Origin: Gammaproteobacteria bacterium
GTDB taxonomy: Bacteria > Pseudomonadota > Gammaproteobacteria > Burkholderiales > Gallionellaceae
Assembly (NCBI GenBank): GCA_018813765.1
Contig: JAHJBC010000006.1
Span: 620,001-684,000 of the forward strand
Direction of reading: 5' to 3'
DNA length: 64,000 nucleotides
Positions within the stretch are counted from its first letter, which is position 1, and every line of letters begins with the position of its first letter. The notes under the pieces were generated by a model. That model had not been told where the DNA came from. It saw only the letters and a list, made by a program, of their open reading frames with translations, and made no database searches. This document shows, piece after piece, positions 1 through 9,500 of this stretch. The translations under genes and the position numbers were made by a program.

Positions 1-1019
1 CATGGCTTGTCTCTTTGAGCGATATGGATGTGTCGGGCGACTTCTTTTGGCGTCAGTTTGATCATGCAGTTGAAATGTCCCAGCGGGCATTCACGTTTGA
101 AACAGGGGCTGCACGGCAGGTCGAGTTTGAGTACTTGTGCCTTGTCCGATAGTGGTGGGGTGAATTGTGGGCTGCTGGAGCCGAAGATCGCAAGTAGCGG
201 CCTGTCGAGTGCGGCGGCGATATGCATCAGGCCGGAGTCGTTGCTGACCACCAGGTCGGCACAGGAGAGCAGCGCGATGGCTTCGTCCAGGTCGGTCACG
301 CCACACAGGTTGTGGCAGGATTCGTTGCCCATGGCAACGATCTTGTCGGCGACCTCCTTGTCCTTGGGCGAACCGATCAGCCAGACTGCATAGCCTTGAG
401 CCCGTAACATCTGCGCCAGTTCCGCGTAGTAATGCGCCGGCCAGCGCTTTGCCGGGCCATATTCGGCACCGGGGCAGAACACGGCGACCCGCTTGTCGAG
501 CGTCAAGCCGAACTTGGCGAGTGCCTGCCGACGCTGTGTTTCGTCGACTTTCAATTGCGGAGGGGAAAACGGCAGGCTGGTTTCGCCGCGTGGCGCTTCG
601 GCCAGGTGCACAAAGCGCTCGACCATCAGCGGCAATTGTCTCTTGTTTAATTTGCGCGCGTCGTTGAGCAGTCCATAACGCATCTCGCCAATATATCCGG
701 TGCGTACCGGTATACTGGCAAAGAAGGGAACCAGCGCCGATTTCCACGAATTTGGCAGCACGATGGCCTTGTCGTATTGGGCATCGCGCAATTGCATGCC
801 CAGCCGACGGCGTGCGGAAAATCCGAAATCGCCGTGCGGAAAGGGGTTGATGATGACGTCATGCACCTCGGGCATGTGCCGCAGCAACTTCTCCGTCCAC
901 GGGGGAGCCAGCACATCGATAAGCGCACCGGGGTAGCGTTGCTGCAGCCGATGCAGCAAGGGCTGCATCAGCATGCAGTCGCCGACCCAACTGGGTGCGA
1001 TGACGAGGATCTTTTGCAT
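1..1019 (-). CDS. waaF: ADP-heptose:LPS heptosyltransferase II, 3' end cut by window edge
   Basis: Transfers the second L-glycero-D-manno-heptose from ADP-heptose to the inner core of lipopolysaccharide at the cytoplasmic face of the inner membrane. About 339 codons are present without a stop, against roughly 345 for the family, so only the last few residues are missing. The start is ATG at 1019, giving the N-terminus MQKILVIAPSWVGD, typical of glycosyltransferase family 9. The nucleotide-sugar motif VVSNDSGLMHIAAAL lies near residue 260. It is the last of three minus-strand genes (ilvE, zinc-finger gene, waaF), 19 bases after its neighbour. The heptose precursor genes hldE and hldD lie far away, near 55-57 kb. 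waaC is a less likely alternative. Confidence 0.92.
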   Translation of the reverse strand, partial: MQKILVIAPSWVGDCMLMQPLLHRLQQRYPGALIDVLAPPWTEKLLRHMPEVHDVIINPFPHGDFGFSARRRLGMQLRDAQYDKAIVLPNSWKSALVPFFASIPVRTGYIGEMRYGLLNDARKLNKRQLPLMVERFVHLAEAPRGETSLPFSPPQLKVDETQRRQALAKFGLTLDKRVAVFCPGAEYGPAKRWPAHYYAELAQMLRAQGYAVWLIGSPKDKEVADKIVAMGNESCHNLCGVTDLDEAIALLSCADLVVSNDSGLMHIAAALDRPLLAIFGSSSPQFTPPLSDKAQVLKLDLPCSPCFKRECPLGHFNCMIKLTPKEVARHIHIAQRDKP

Positions 1020-1038
1020 CAGGGAGTGCCGCAGACGC

Positions 1039-1239
1039 TCAGTGATGGGCGTGGGGGAGTTCACCCTTGAACTTGTACAGGGTGCCGCAGTAAGGACAAC
1101 GCGCCTCCCCCAGCTTGTCGACCGGGATGGCGACGCGCGGATGCCCGTTCCACAGGCTGACTGCAGGAGTCGGGCAGAACAGGGGTAGTGCCTCCGCTGT
1201 GACTTCGACGTAACGTCTGGAATCGTTCTCGTTGGACAT
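1039..1239 (-). CDS. Small zinc-finger (zf-CHCC type) protein
   Basis: A 66-residue protein with a C-x(n)-H-x(n)-CPYCG arrangement: a cysteine in LFCPT, a histidine in NGHPR and the pair CPYC followed by GTLYKF. This is the zf-CHCC family pattern, related to the zinc-binding part of the complex I accessory subunit NDUFS6. In proteobacteria such small proteins commonly sit next to ilvE or LPS genes, as here. The molecular role is not established; zinc binding is inferred from the four ligands. It lies between ilvE (19-base gap) and waaF (19-base gap) on the same strand, so all three are probably co-transcribed. Confidence 0.8.
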   Translation of the reverse strand: MSNENDSRRYVEVTAEALPLFCPTPAVSLWNGHPRVAIPVDKLGEARCPYCGTLYKFKGELPHAHH

Positions 1240-1258
1240 GTTTTCTCCCGCTGTTCAG

Positions 1259-2179
1259 TTATACGTGAGCCAGCCAGTTCGCGTATTTCGGATTTTTGCC
1301 TGCAACGATGTCGAAGAACGCAGCCTGCAATTTTGTCGTGACCGGGCCGCGCGAACCGCTGCCGATGGTGCGCGTATCCAGTTCGCGGATCGGCGTCACC
1401 TCGGCGGCGGTGCCGGTGAAGAAGGCTTCTTCGGCGCAATACACCTCGTCGCGTGTGATGCGTTTCTCGATCAGTTCCAGCCCCATGTCCTTGGCCAGCG
1501 TGACGATGGAGTCGCGCGTGATGCCTTCCAGGCAGGAGGTCAGGTCGGGCGTGTACAGCTTGCCCTTCTTCACGATGAAGATGTTCTCGCCCGCGCCTTC
1601 GGCGACATAGCCGTCCACATCCAGCAGCAGCGCCTCGTCGTAGCCGTCATGCGCCACTTCTTGGTGCGCCAGGATGGAGTTGGTATAGGTGCCGACCGAT
1701 TTGGAGCGGCACATGTTGATGTTGACGTGATGGCGGGTGAAAGACGAGGTCTTCACGCGGATGCCCTTGGCCATGCCTTCTTCGCCCAGATACGCACCCC
1801 ACGGCCAGGCGGCCACGGCCACATGCACGCTGATGTTGGTGGCGGCGATGCCCATTGCTTCGGAACCGTAGAACACGATGGGGCGGATGTAGCAGGACTC
1901 CAGCTTGTTGGTGCGCACCACTTCTTTTTGCGCTTCCATCAGGGTCGCTTTGTCGAACGGCATCTTCATCTTGAAGATATAGGCCGAATTGAACAGGCGG
2001 TCGGTATGCTCCTGTAGACGGAATATTGCTGTTCCCTGTGTGGTCTTGTATGCCCGCACCCCCTCGAACACGCCCATGCCGTAATGCAGGGTATGGGTGA
2101 GCACATGGGTGGTGGCATCGCGCCAGGGCACGAGCTTGCCGTCGTACCAGATGAAGCCGTCGCGGTCGGACATGGACAT
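1259..2179 (-). CDS. ilvE: Branched-chain amino acid aminotransferase
   Basis: Catalyses the last step of valine, leucine and isoleucine synthesis, moving an amino group from glutamate to the branched 2-oxo acids, with pyridoxal phosphate in the cytoplasm. At 306 residues it has the usual length for class IV aminotransferases. The PLP-binding lysine is K160 in RSKSVGTYTNS, and the cofactor motif GYVAEGAGENIF follows, then LEGITRDSI. The start at 2179 is preceded on the minus strand by AAGGAAATCACC, a good ribosome site. It heads a likely three-gene unit with the zinc-finger gene and waaF. Confidence 0.96.
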   Translation of the reverse strand: MSMSDRDGFIWYDGKLVPWRDATTHVLTHTLHYGMGVFEGVRAYKTTQGTAIFRLQEHTDRLFNSAYIFKMKMPFDKATLMEAQKEVVRTNKLESCYIRPIVFYGSEAMGIAATNISVHVAVAAWPWGAYLGEEGMAKGIRVKTSSFTRHHVNINMCRSKSVGTYTNSILAHQEVAHDGYDEALLLDVDGYVAEGAGENIFIVKKGKLYTPDLTSCLEGITRDSIVTLAKDMGLELIEKRITRDEVYCAEEAFFTGTAAEVTPIRELDTRTIGSGSRGPVTTKLQAAFFDIVAGKNPKYANWLAHV

Positions 2180-2221
2180 GGTGATTTCCTTAGCTTTTGT
2201 AGTGTTGTTACGAAGGTTGCG

Positions 2222-2250
2222 ATTCTAGCCGTTTCCTCGGGTTTTATGAA
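2222..2250 (-). promoter_or_regulatory. Candidate sigma-70 promoter for ilvE
   Basis: Read on the minus strand, TAGAAT (2222-2227) is a 5/6 match to the -10 box, and TTCATA (2245-2250) lies 17 bases upstream as a 4/6 match to the -35 box. The leader to the ilvE start would be about 35 bases. The rest of the 210-base gap to the divergent cyclase gene shows no other clear signal. Confidence 0.4.
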
Positions 2251-2389
2251 GCACGGGATCGGGAGAAGCGCATGTTTTTGCTTTGTTGGGCAGGGAATTA
2301 GGCCTTAAGGGTATATTCTCTTTGTGTCCGGTTCGTGTAATCATGCGCACGTGACTGATCCATGAAGAATCGCATCATCAGGGGGAAGT

Positions 2390-3691
2390 ATGGAGGAGGG
2401 GAAGCGGTTGCCGGAAACCGGTGCCGAGATCATGGACACGCAGGAAGACAAACTGCGAAAAAGTCTGCTGATCTTTGCCAGCGCGTTCATGACCTTTGCG
2501 GTCATGCTCTGGCTTGCCATCTATTGGATGATGGGCATCAATTTCTCCAGCAACGTCCCTCTCGGCTACCAGATCATCTCGGTCGGTTCCCTGATCTATT
2601 ACGTGCGCACCAAGAATTTCAAGGTGCTGCGCTTCGTGCAGCTCAACCTGTTCCTGTTTGCTCCCTTCATCATGCAATGGAGCATAGGCAGTTCGATCAC
2701 CTCCAGCGGCGTGGCGCTGTGGGCGCTGCTGGCGCCTATCGGCGCGTTGGTGGTGTCGAGCTGGAAAGAATCCATTCCCTGGTTCTTCGCCTATATCGTG
2801 ATGACGGCGATATCCGGCTTCTTCGACTACTACCTCAGCACGGGCACAGCGACCGGTATCCCGATGAGCACCATTGGCGTGTTCTTTGCGCTCAATTTCG
2901 TGGCGATGTCCTCCATCCTGTATTTTCTGGTGCGTTACTTCGTCATCGAGACCGAGAAGATCAAGACCCAGCTCGACCAGCAACATGCGCTGCTGGCGGA
3001 GGAACAGAAGAAGTCGGAACGCGTGCTGTTCAATGTGCTGCCCTCCAACATCGCAGAGCGACTCAAGAACAAACAGGAACTCATCGCCGACGGATATGCC
3101 GACGTCACCGTGATGTTCGCCGATCTGGTGAATTTCACCCAGTTGACCGAGCAGATGTCGCCGGAGCAGATGGTGGGCTTGCTCAACACCGTGTTCTCCG
3201 GCTTCGATGAACTCTCCGAGAAATACGGCCTGGAAAAGATCAAGACCATAGGCGATGCCTACATGGTGGTGGGCGGTCTCACGCGCGAGCGGCCGGACTA
3301 TGTGGAGGACATGGCGAACATGGCCATCGAGATGCTGGACTTCGTCTCCAGGCATCCGCTGCTGGTCAAGCGCGATCTCGGCATCCACATCGGCATTGCC
3401 ACCGGTCCGGTGGTGGCGGGGGTGATCGGCACCAAGCGTTTCATCTACGACCTGTGGGGCGACACGGTGAACATCGCCAGCCGCCTCACCGACGATGCCA
3501 AGCAGGGACATATCCTCACCGACAAACTGACCTACAACCGCCTGCGCCTCGATTTCCTGTTCGAGCCGCCCAATGTGCTCAATGTCAAAGGCAAGGGCGA
3601 GATGGTCTCCTACCGCATGGTGGGGCGCATCGGGCAGACCGCCGACAAAGTCATTCACATGCCGGTCTCCGGCGCGCCCGTGGCGAATTAA
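2390..3691 (+). CDS. Membrane-anchored class III adenylate cyclase
   Basis: Predicted to make cyclic AMP from ATP. Residues about 22-185 form a hydrophobic N-terminal region with about six membrane segments and no recognised sensor domain, followed by a coiled coil (about 186-215) and a class III cyclase domain (about 235-400). Catalytic residues are in place: metal-binding D245 (MFADLVNFT) and D289 (KTIGDAYM), adenine-selecting K285 and D354 (YDLWGD), and R365 (NIASRL). The start ATG at 2390 has AGGGGGAAGT just upstream; a second in-frame ATG at 2432 is possible. It stands alone between divergent ilvE and convergent glnE. The membrane part probably senses or anchors; the signal is unknown. 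Confidence 0.88.
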   Translation: MEEGKRLPETGAEIMDTQEDKLRKSLLIFASAFMTFAVMLWLAIYWMMGINFSSNVPLGYQIISVGSLIYYVRTKNFKVLRFVQLNLFLFAPFIMQWSIGSSITSSGVALWALLAPIGALVVSSWKESIPWFFAYIVMTAISGFFDYYLSTGTATGIPMSTIGVFFALNFVAMSSILYFLVRYFVIETEKIKTQLDQQHALLAEEQKKSERVLFNVLPSNIAERLKNKQELIADGYADVTVMFADLVNFTQLTEQMSPEQMVGLLNTVFSGFDELSEKYGLEKIKTIGDAYMVVGGLTRERPDYVEDMANMAIEMLDFVSRHPLLVKRDLGIHIGIATGPVVAGVIGTKRFIYDLWGDTVNIASRLTDDAKQGHILTDKLTYNRLRLDFLFEPPNVLNVKGKGEMVSYRMVGRIGQTADKVIHMPVSGAPVAN

Positions 3692-3756
3692 ACTGAAACC
3701 TCAGTTCGTCCACGAAAGGCACGAAACATAACAATGGGTTGTATTTCAGGAATTAA

Positions 3757-6459
3757 CTAAGGCCGTTCCAGCAGTTCCTTCCAGAGTCCGCTTACCGCAG
3801 TCGTATCCAGACGCCCCCGCTCGATACGGCAGGCGTTGTCGTTGTTCAGCCGCATCTGGTGTTGTATGCGGCGCAGTTCGCGGTAGGTTTCGCGTACCTT
3901 CTCGCTTTTTTCTCCGTCGATCAATCCCAGTCTGGCGGCGGTCGCCAGCAGCGCTAGGTTGCCGCTGTTGGCTGTGAGTTCGGGGTGAGCCGCGGCATGC
4001 GCGAGCACCAGGAACTGCACCATGAATTCGATATCCACCATGCCGCCGCTGTCGTGCTTGATGTCGAACAGTTCGCTCCTGTTCTGGTGGCCATCGTGCA
4101 TCTTGCGGCGCATCTCGATCACGTCCAGCCTGAGCTTTTCGAGGTCGCGCGGCAGGCGCAGTACCTCGGTGCGGATGCGCTCGAAGCGCGCGCCCACGTC
4201 GGCATCCCCGGCGCAGTAGCGGGCGCGTGTCAGCGCCTGGTGTTCCCACACCCAGGCATGCTGCCGCTGGTACTCGTCGAAGGCGGAGATGGAACTGACC
4301 AGCAGGCCGCTTTCGCCGTTCGGGCGCAAACGCAGATCGACCTCGTACAACCTCCCGGAAGCCGTGAAACTCGACAGCATGGTGTTGATGCGCTGCGCCA
4401 GCCGCGCGTAGATCTCGCCCGCATCGGGATGGTCGTCGTCGTAGAGGAACACCAGGTCGAGGTCGGAGGCATAACCCAGTTCGCGCCCGCCCAGCTTGCC
4501 ATAGGCGACGACGGCGAATAGCGGCTGCTCGCGGTGTTTCTTGCGCGCATCACGCCAGCACAGTGTCAACACGCGGCGCAGCAACAGGTCGGCCAGGTCC
4601 GACAGGTGGTCGCTGAGTTTTTCCAGCGGCAGCAGGCCCTGCAGGTCCATTGCCAGCAACTGGAAGGTCTGCGCTTGCTGGAACTGGCGCAGCGTATCCA
4701 TCTCGCGTTCGATATCGCCGGCATGTGCATCCAGCCGGGCGCCCAGTTGCGCATCCAGCGCAGCCCAGTCCGGCGCGGCATACAGTTCGCGCGTATCCAG
4801 CAACTCATCGAGCAGGATCGGGTGTTGTGTCAGGTACTCTCCGGCCCAGGCGCTGGCGGCAAGTATCTGCACCAGACGGGGCAGCGCCTTGGGATATTCC
4901 GCCAGAAAAGCGAGATAGGACGCGCGCCGCGCGATGGCTTCGAGGATGGCGATAGTGCGCCGCAGCGCGTCATCGCGGTTGCGGGTCTGTGCGCACAGCT
5001 CGGTCAGTCGCGGCAACAGCATGTCCAGACGATGGCGACTGGCTTCGGGCAATTGCCGGTAGCGGCTGCCGTCGCGCAGTTGCAACAGGTTGGCGGCCAG
5101 GCCGTCCGCATCTGCATAACCGAGCCCGGACAGGGCTGTAGCGAATTCCTCGGCTGTCGCGCCGTCATGCCACCAGCCGCCCTCGGCGGTTTCCTGTTTC
5201 TCGCCGAACACTGCGTCGAACTGCTGGCCGACGAATTCGCGCAACGGTGAGAGCTCGGCAATCAATGCATCGTAGTCGGAGAAGTTCATCGCGGTGGCCA
5301 CGAGTGTCCTGCGTTCGCTGTCCTCCGGCAATTCCTGCGTCTGCTGGTCGTCCAGGTATTGCAGCCGGTGTTCGAGGTTGCGCAGGAAGACATAGGCCGC
5401 ATCCAGTCGCGCCACGACATCGGCGGAGAGTTGCCCGTCCCGCGCCAGATGGCGCAATACCTGCTGCGTGGGGCGGATGCGCAACGCAGCCTCGCGGCCG
5501 CCGCGGATCAACTGGAACACCTGCGCGATGAATTCGATCTCGCGGATACCGCCGGGGCCGAGCTTGATGTTGTTGTGGCGCTCGCGCCGCGCGACCTCGG
5601 CGCGTATCTGCGCATGCAGCTTGCGCATGGACTCGAAGGCACCGAAATCGAGGTATTTGCGGAACACGAAAGGCTGGGCGAGTTTCTCCAGCTCGACGAT
5701 GTGCGGGCTGGATTCCGGCGCGATGACACGCGCCTTGATCCAGGCATAGCGTTCCCATTCGCGGCCCTGGGCGATCAGGTATTCCTCCAGTGCGGCAAAG
5801 CTCATCGTCAGCGGGCCGCTATCGCCATAGGGGCGCAAACGCATATCCACGCGGAACACGAAACCGTCGGCGGTGAGGTCGTTGATCAGGGCGATGATCT
5901 TGCGTCCGAGGCGGTTGAAGAACTCGTGGTTGGAGATGGCGCGCGGCCCATCGGTCTCTCCTTCCTCGGGATAGACGAAGATCAGGTCGATATCGGATGA
6001 GACGTTGAGTTCGCCGCCACCGAGTTTTCCCATGCCAATCACCAGCAATTCCTGCGGGGAGCCGCTCTCGGCCCCGACGGGCTGGCCGAATTGCGCCACC
6101 ATGGTACGCATGGCGACGGCTTGCGCATGCTGCACGGCCAGTTCCGCCAGCGCGGTCATGCTGCGCATCACCTCGTCGAGGCCGGAAAGACCGTTCAGGT
6201 CGCGTGTGAGCACATGCAGCATCACGCGCTTGCGCAGCTTGCGCAACGAAGTTGAGAGCTGCCCCTCATCTTCGCAGGGGAGCGCTTCCAGCCAGTGCCG
6301 GATCATCGTGTCATCGCAAGGTTTGGCCAGATACTCGCGCAACCAGTCTTGCAGGTCGGGCTCGGCGTCGAGCAGGCGGTCGAGGTAGCGGCTGCATCGT
6401 CTGGCGTGCAGCACCAGCCGGTCGAAATCTGCGGGGGAAGGGGGGGGCGCGGTATTCAT
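3757..6459 (-). CDS. glnE: Bifunctional glutamine synthetase adenylyltransferase/adenylyl-removing enzyme
   Basis: Controls nitrogen assimilation by adding AMP to, or removing it from, glutamine synthetase, in response to PII and glutamine. It has 900 residues, slightly shorter than the 946 of E. coli. Both nucleotidyltransferase halves are visible: the N-terminal de-adenylylating domain with GMGKLGGGELNVSSDIDL (residues 142-159), and the C-terminal adenylylating domain with YGKLGGRELGYASDLDLVF (about 640-665), each with the paired metal-binding aspartates. The start at 6459 lacks a strong ribosome site. A perfect minus-strand TATAAT at 6506-6511 in the gap to divergent yhdP may be its -10 box. 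Its 3' end faces the adenylate cyclase gene. Confidence 0.96.
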   Translation of the reverse strand: MNTAPPPSPADFDRLVLHARRCSRYLDRLLDAEPDLQDWLREYLAKPCDDTMIRHWLEALPCEDEGQLSTSLRKLRKRVMLHVLTRDLNGLSGLDEVMRSMTALAELAVQHAQAVAMRTMVAQFGQPVGAESGSPQELLVIGMGKLGGGELNVSSDIDLIFVYPEEGETDGPRAISNHEFFNRLGRKIIALINDLTADGFVFRVDMRLRPYGDSGPLTMSFAALEEYLIAQGREWERYAWIKARVIAPESSPHIVELEKLAQPFVFRKYLDFGAFESMRKLHAQIRAEVARRERHNNIKLGPGGIREIEFIAQVFQLIRGGREAALRIRPTQQVLRHLARDGQLSADVVARLDAAYVFLRNLEHRLQYLDDQQTQELPEDSERRTLVATAMNFSDYDALIAELSPLREFVGQQFDAVFGEKQETAEGGWWHDGATAEEFATALSGLGYADADGLAANLLQLRDGSRYRQLPEASRHRLDMLLPRLTELCAQTRNRDDALRRTIAILEAIARRASYLAFLAEYPKALPRLVQILAASAWAGEYLTQHPILLDELLDTRELYAAPDWAALDAQLGARLDAHAGDIEREMDTLRQFQQAQTFQLLAMDLQGLLPLEKLSDHLSDLADLLLRRVLTLCWRDARKKHREQPLFAVVAYGKLGGRELGYASDLDLVFLYDDDHPDAGEIYARLAQRINTMLSSFTASGRLYEVDLRLRPNGESGLLVSSISAFDEYQRQHAWVWEHQALTRARYCAGDADVGARFERIRTEVLRLPRDLEKLRLDVIEMRRKMHDGHQNRSELFDIKHDSGGMVDIEFMVQFLVLAHAAAHPELTANSGNLALLATAARLGLIDGEKSEKVRETYRELRRIQHQMRLNNDNACRIERGRLDTTAVSGLWKELLERP

Positions 6460-6569
6460 GGCGGGGGCTTCGGGTTAAAATGCTCGTACTGTCTTTCTGC
6501 GCTGTATTATAGGTTCTCCATGTTCGCTCTGCCCCATTTCTTCATCTTCTCACTTCTTCTGCGCGTGTG

Positions 6570-9500
6570 ATGCCGAAACGATCGATTTCGTTCGCCCGGC
6601 ACCACCTGCGGCGGCTGGGCCGTTATGCACTTGAGTCACTGCTGTTGCTGGTGATCGCCGGAGCACTGTTGCTGCTGTTCCTGCGCTACAAGGTGTTGCC
6701 CGAGATCGAAACCTATCACACCGAGATCACTGCGGCGGCAAGTGCCGCCATCGGGCAACCGCTGACCATCGGCAGGATAGTCGCAGACTGGGACGGATTG
6801 CGTCCGCGCCTGTCGTTCACCGATGTGCAGATCCTCGATGGGCAGGGCAAGGTCGCCCTGAGCCTGCCGCGTGTCGAGAACACGGTGGCATGGACCAGCC
6901 TGCCCATGATCGAATTGCGCTTCCACAGCTTGGCGATAGACAGTCCGGAGCTGTCGGTTCGTCGCGATGAACTTGGGAAATGGTATGTGGCCGGGATTGC
7001 GCTCGATCCTTCGGCTACGACGGAGCAAGGGAGTCCGGACTGGTTGCTGCACCAGTCCAGCGTTGTCATCCGCAACGGGCGCGTCACCTGGCAGGACGAT
7101 CTGCGCGCCGAGCCGCCGCTGGCTCTGGAACAAGTCGAATTGCGCATCGAGAACCGGGGCAGACACCATTTGTTCGCCGTCAGCGCGCTGCCCCCGGAGC
7201 AGCTTTCCTCCCGGCTCGACGTGCGCGGCAATTTCTACGGTGCAAGTTTTGCCGATACGAGCGATTGGCGGGGCGAACTCTATACCCAGTTCGACTATGT
7301 CGACGTGCCTGCCTGGAAGGCCTGGGTGACGATGCCTGCCGCATTCAGGCGCGGCAAGGGGGCGCTGCGCATGTGGCTGGGCTTCGAGCGCGGCAAGGTG
7401 CATAGCGTGGATGCCGATGTTGCGCTGGCCGGGGTGAGGGCGCGCCTGGCGGAATCCCTGCCCCCGCTGGACCTGCGCGAACTGCGCGGGCGCATCGCCT
7501 GGCAGGATATGGGGCGCGGTTTCGAAGTCGCCACCCGCAAGCTGGCGCTGAAGATGCGCGACGGTTTTGCGCTGGCCCCGACCGATTTCTATCTGCGCCT
7601 GGCGGGTGATCAGGATAAGACCAACGCCTCCGGTGAGGTGCGCGTCAATGCATTCGAACTGTCCGATCTGGGCGTGCTGGCCTCGTATCTTCCGCTCGCC
7701 GACGAAGTAAAGGAGCAGGTTGCCGCCACGGCACTGCGGGGCGAGGTTTCGGATATGCGTGCATCCTGGCGCTTGCGGGCAAATGGCAGTCTGCGTTATG
7801 AACTGAAGGGCCGCTTTGATCGACTGTCGTTGCGCCGAGTGGGGGACCGTCCCGGCTTCTCCAATCTGAGCGGCGAAGTGGATGGCGATGATGCCAGCGG
7901 CAGGCTCAGGCTGGATTCGCGGAAATTCGGTCTCGATGCGCCGCAGTTGTTTGCCGAGCCGGTCGAGTTCGATACCTTTGCCGCTCAACTGGGGTGGCAA
8001 CGCAACACGCGCGGGCTCGAGTTCAAGCTGAACAATGTTGAACTGGCCAATGCCGACCTGGCCGGAACCATCTACGGTAGCTACCAGGCGGAAGAAGATG
8101 GACCGGGGTCCATCGATGCCAATGTGGAAATGACGCGCGTCGCGGTGCGCAGCACTGGTCGTTACACGCCGCTACCGTCGGTCAACAGTCATACCCATGC
8201 ATGGTTGCAGGCGGCCTTGCAGGGTGGCCAGGCAGACAGGTTCCGCGTGCGTCTGCGCGGCGATCTGCGCGATTTTCCGTTTGTGGGCAGCAAAAAAGGG
8301 ATATTCCGCCTCGAGGCGCGTGCCAAAAACGTGGTGATGGAGTTCGCCAAGGGCTGGCCGCGCATCGAGGATGCGCAAACCCATCTGTTGATCGAGGGCA
8401 ACACGCTGGATATCAATGCTGTCAGGGCGACGACGGCCGGGGCGCGTTTGCAGAACATCAAGGTTTCCATTCCCGACCTGCTGGCTAAAGATCTGCTGTT
8501 GCAGGTGCGCGGCGAGGCGGCCGACGCAACGCAACGCAGCCTTGACTACATCGCCCAGAGTCCGGTGTACGGCTATCTCGACGGGTTCACCGAAGGCGTC
8601 ACGGCGCGCGGCAGCGGCAAGCTGAATCTGCAACTCGATATCCCGCTGAAGGGGGACGCGCCGGTCAAGGTGCGCGGCGACTACCGATTCGCGGACAATG
8701 AGCTTGATTTCGGCAGCAGCGTCCCGCTGTTGAGGAAGGTGAACGGCGTGTTGATGTTCACCGAGTCGACGGTGCATGCGGGCGATATGGCTGCGCAGAT
8801 ACTCGGCGGCGACGCTCATCTGACGGTGCAAACCGAGAACGGCGCGCTGCTGACCCAGGCGCGCGGCAGGGCGAATCTGGATGCTCTGAACAAGCTGCAG
8901 CCTCATCCCCTGCTGCGCCGCCTGCGCGGAAGCGCGGACTGGAATGCCGATATCCGCGTGCATGACAAGCTGGTCGATGTGGTGGTGCAATCCGAATTGA
9001 ACGGCATCGCGTCCAGTTTGCCTGCGCCCTTCGCGAAACTTGCTACCGAGCGCATTCCGCTGCGCTTCGAGCAAAAGGGGGCCGCCCCGATGCAGAGGAT
9101 GCTGAACTTGCGTTACGGCAGCCTGTTCGATGCCGGGCTGACGCAATTGCGCGGAACGGATGGTGACTGGGATATTCGGCGCGGCCGCATCGCATTTGGC
9201 GGCACCACCGAGAAAGCCGGCAGGGATGGCATCTGGGTGGTGGGCCGGTTGCCGCTGGTCTCGCTCGAGGGCTGGAGCGGGATCGGACTGGATACGGGCG
9301 AATCGGGCATGCTGCCCAATGTTGCGGGTATCGATGTGATGGTGGATAAACTGGCCGGCTACGGCAACACGGTGAGCAGCCTGAGCATCAAGGGCAGCGG
9401 ACGCAATGGTCTGTTGAGCATGCGGCTGGCATCACGGGAATTGAACGGCGACCTGATCTGGCAGCCGCAGGGCAACGGAAAACTGCTCGGACGCTTCAGG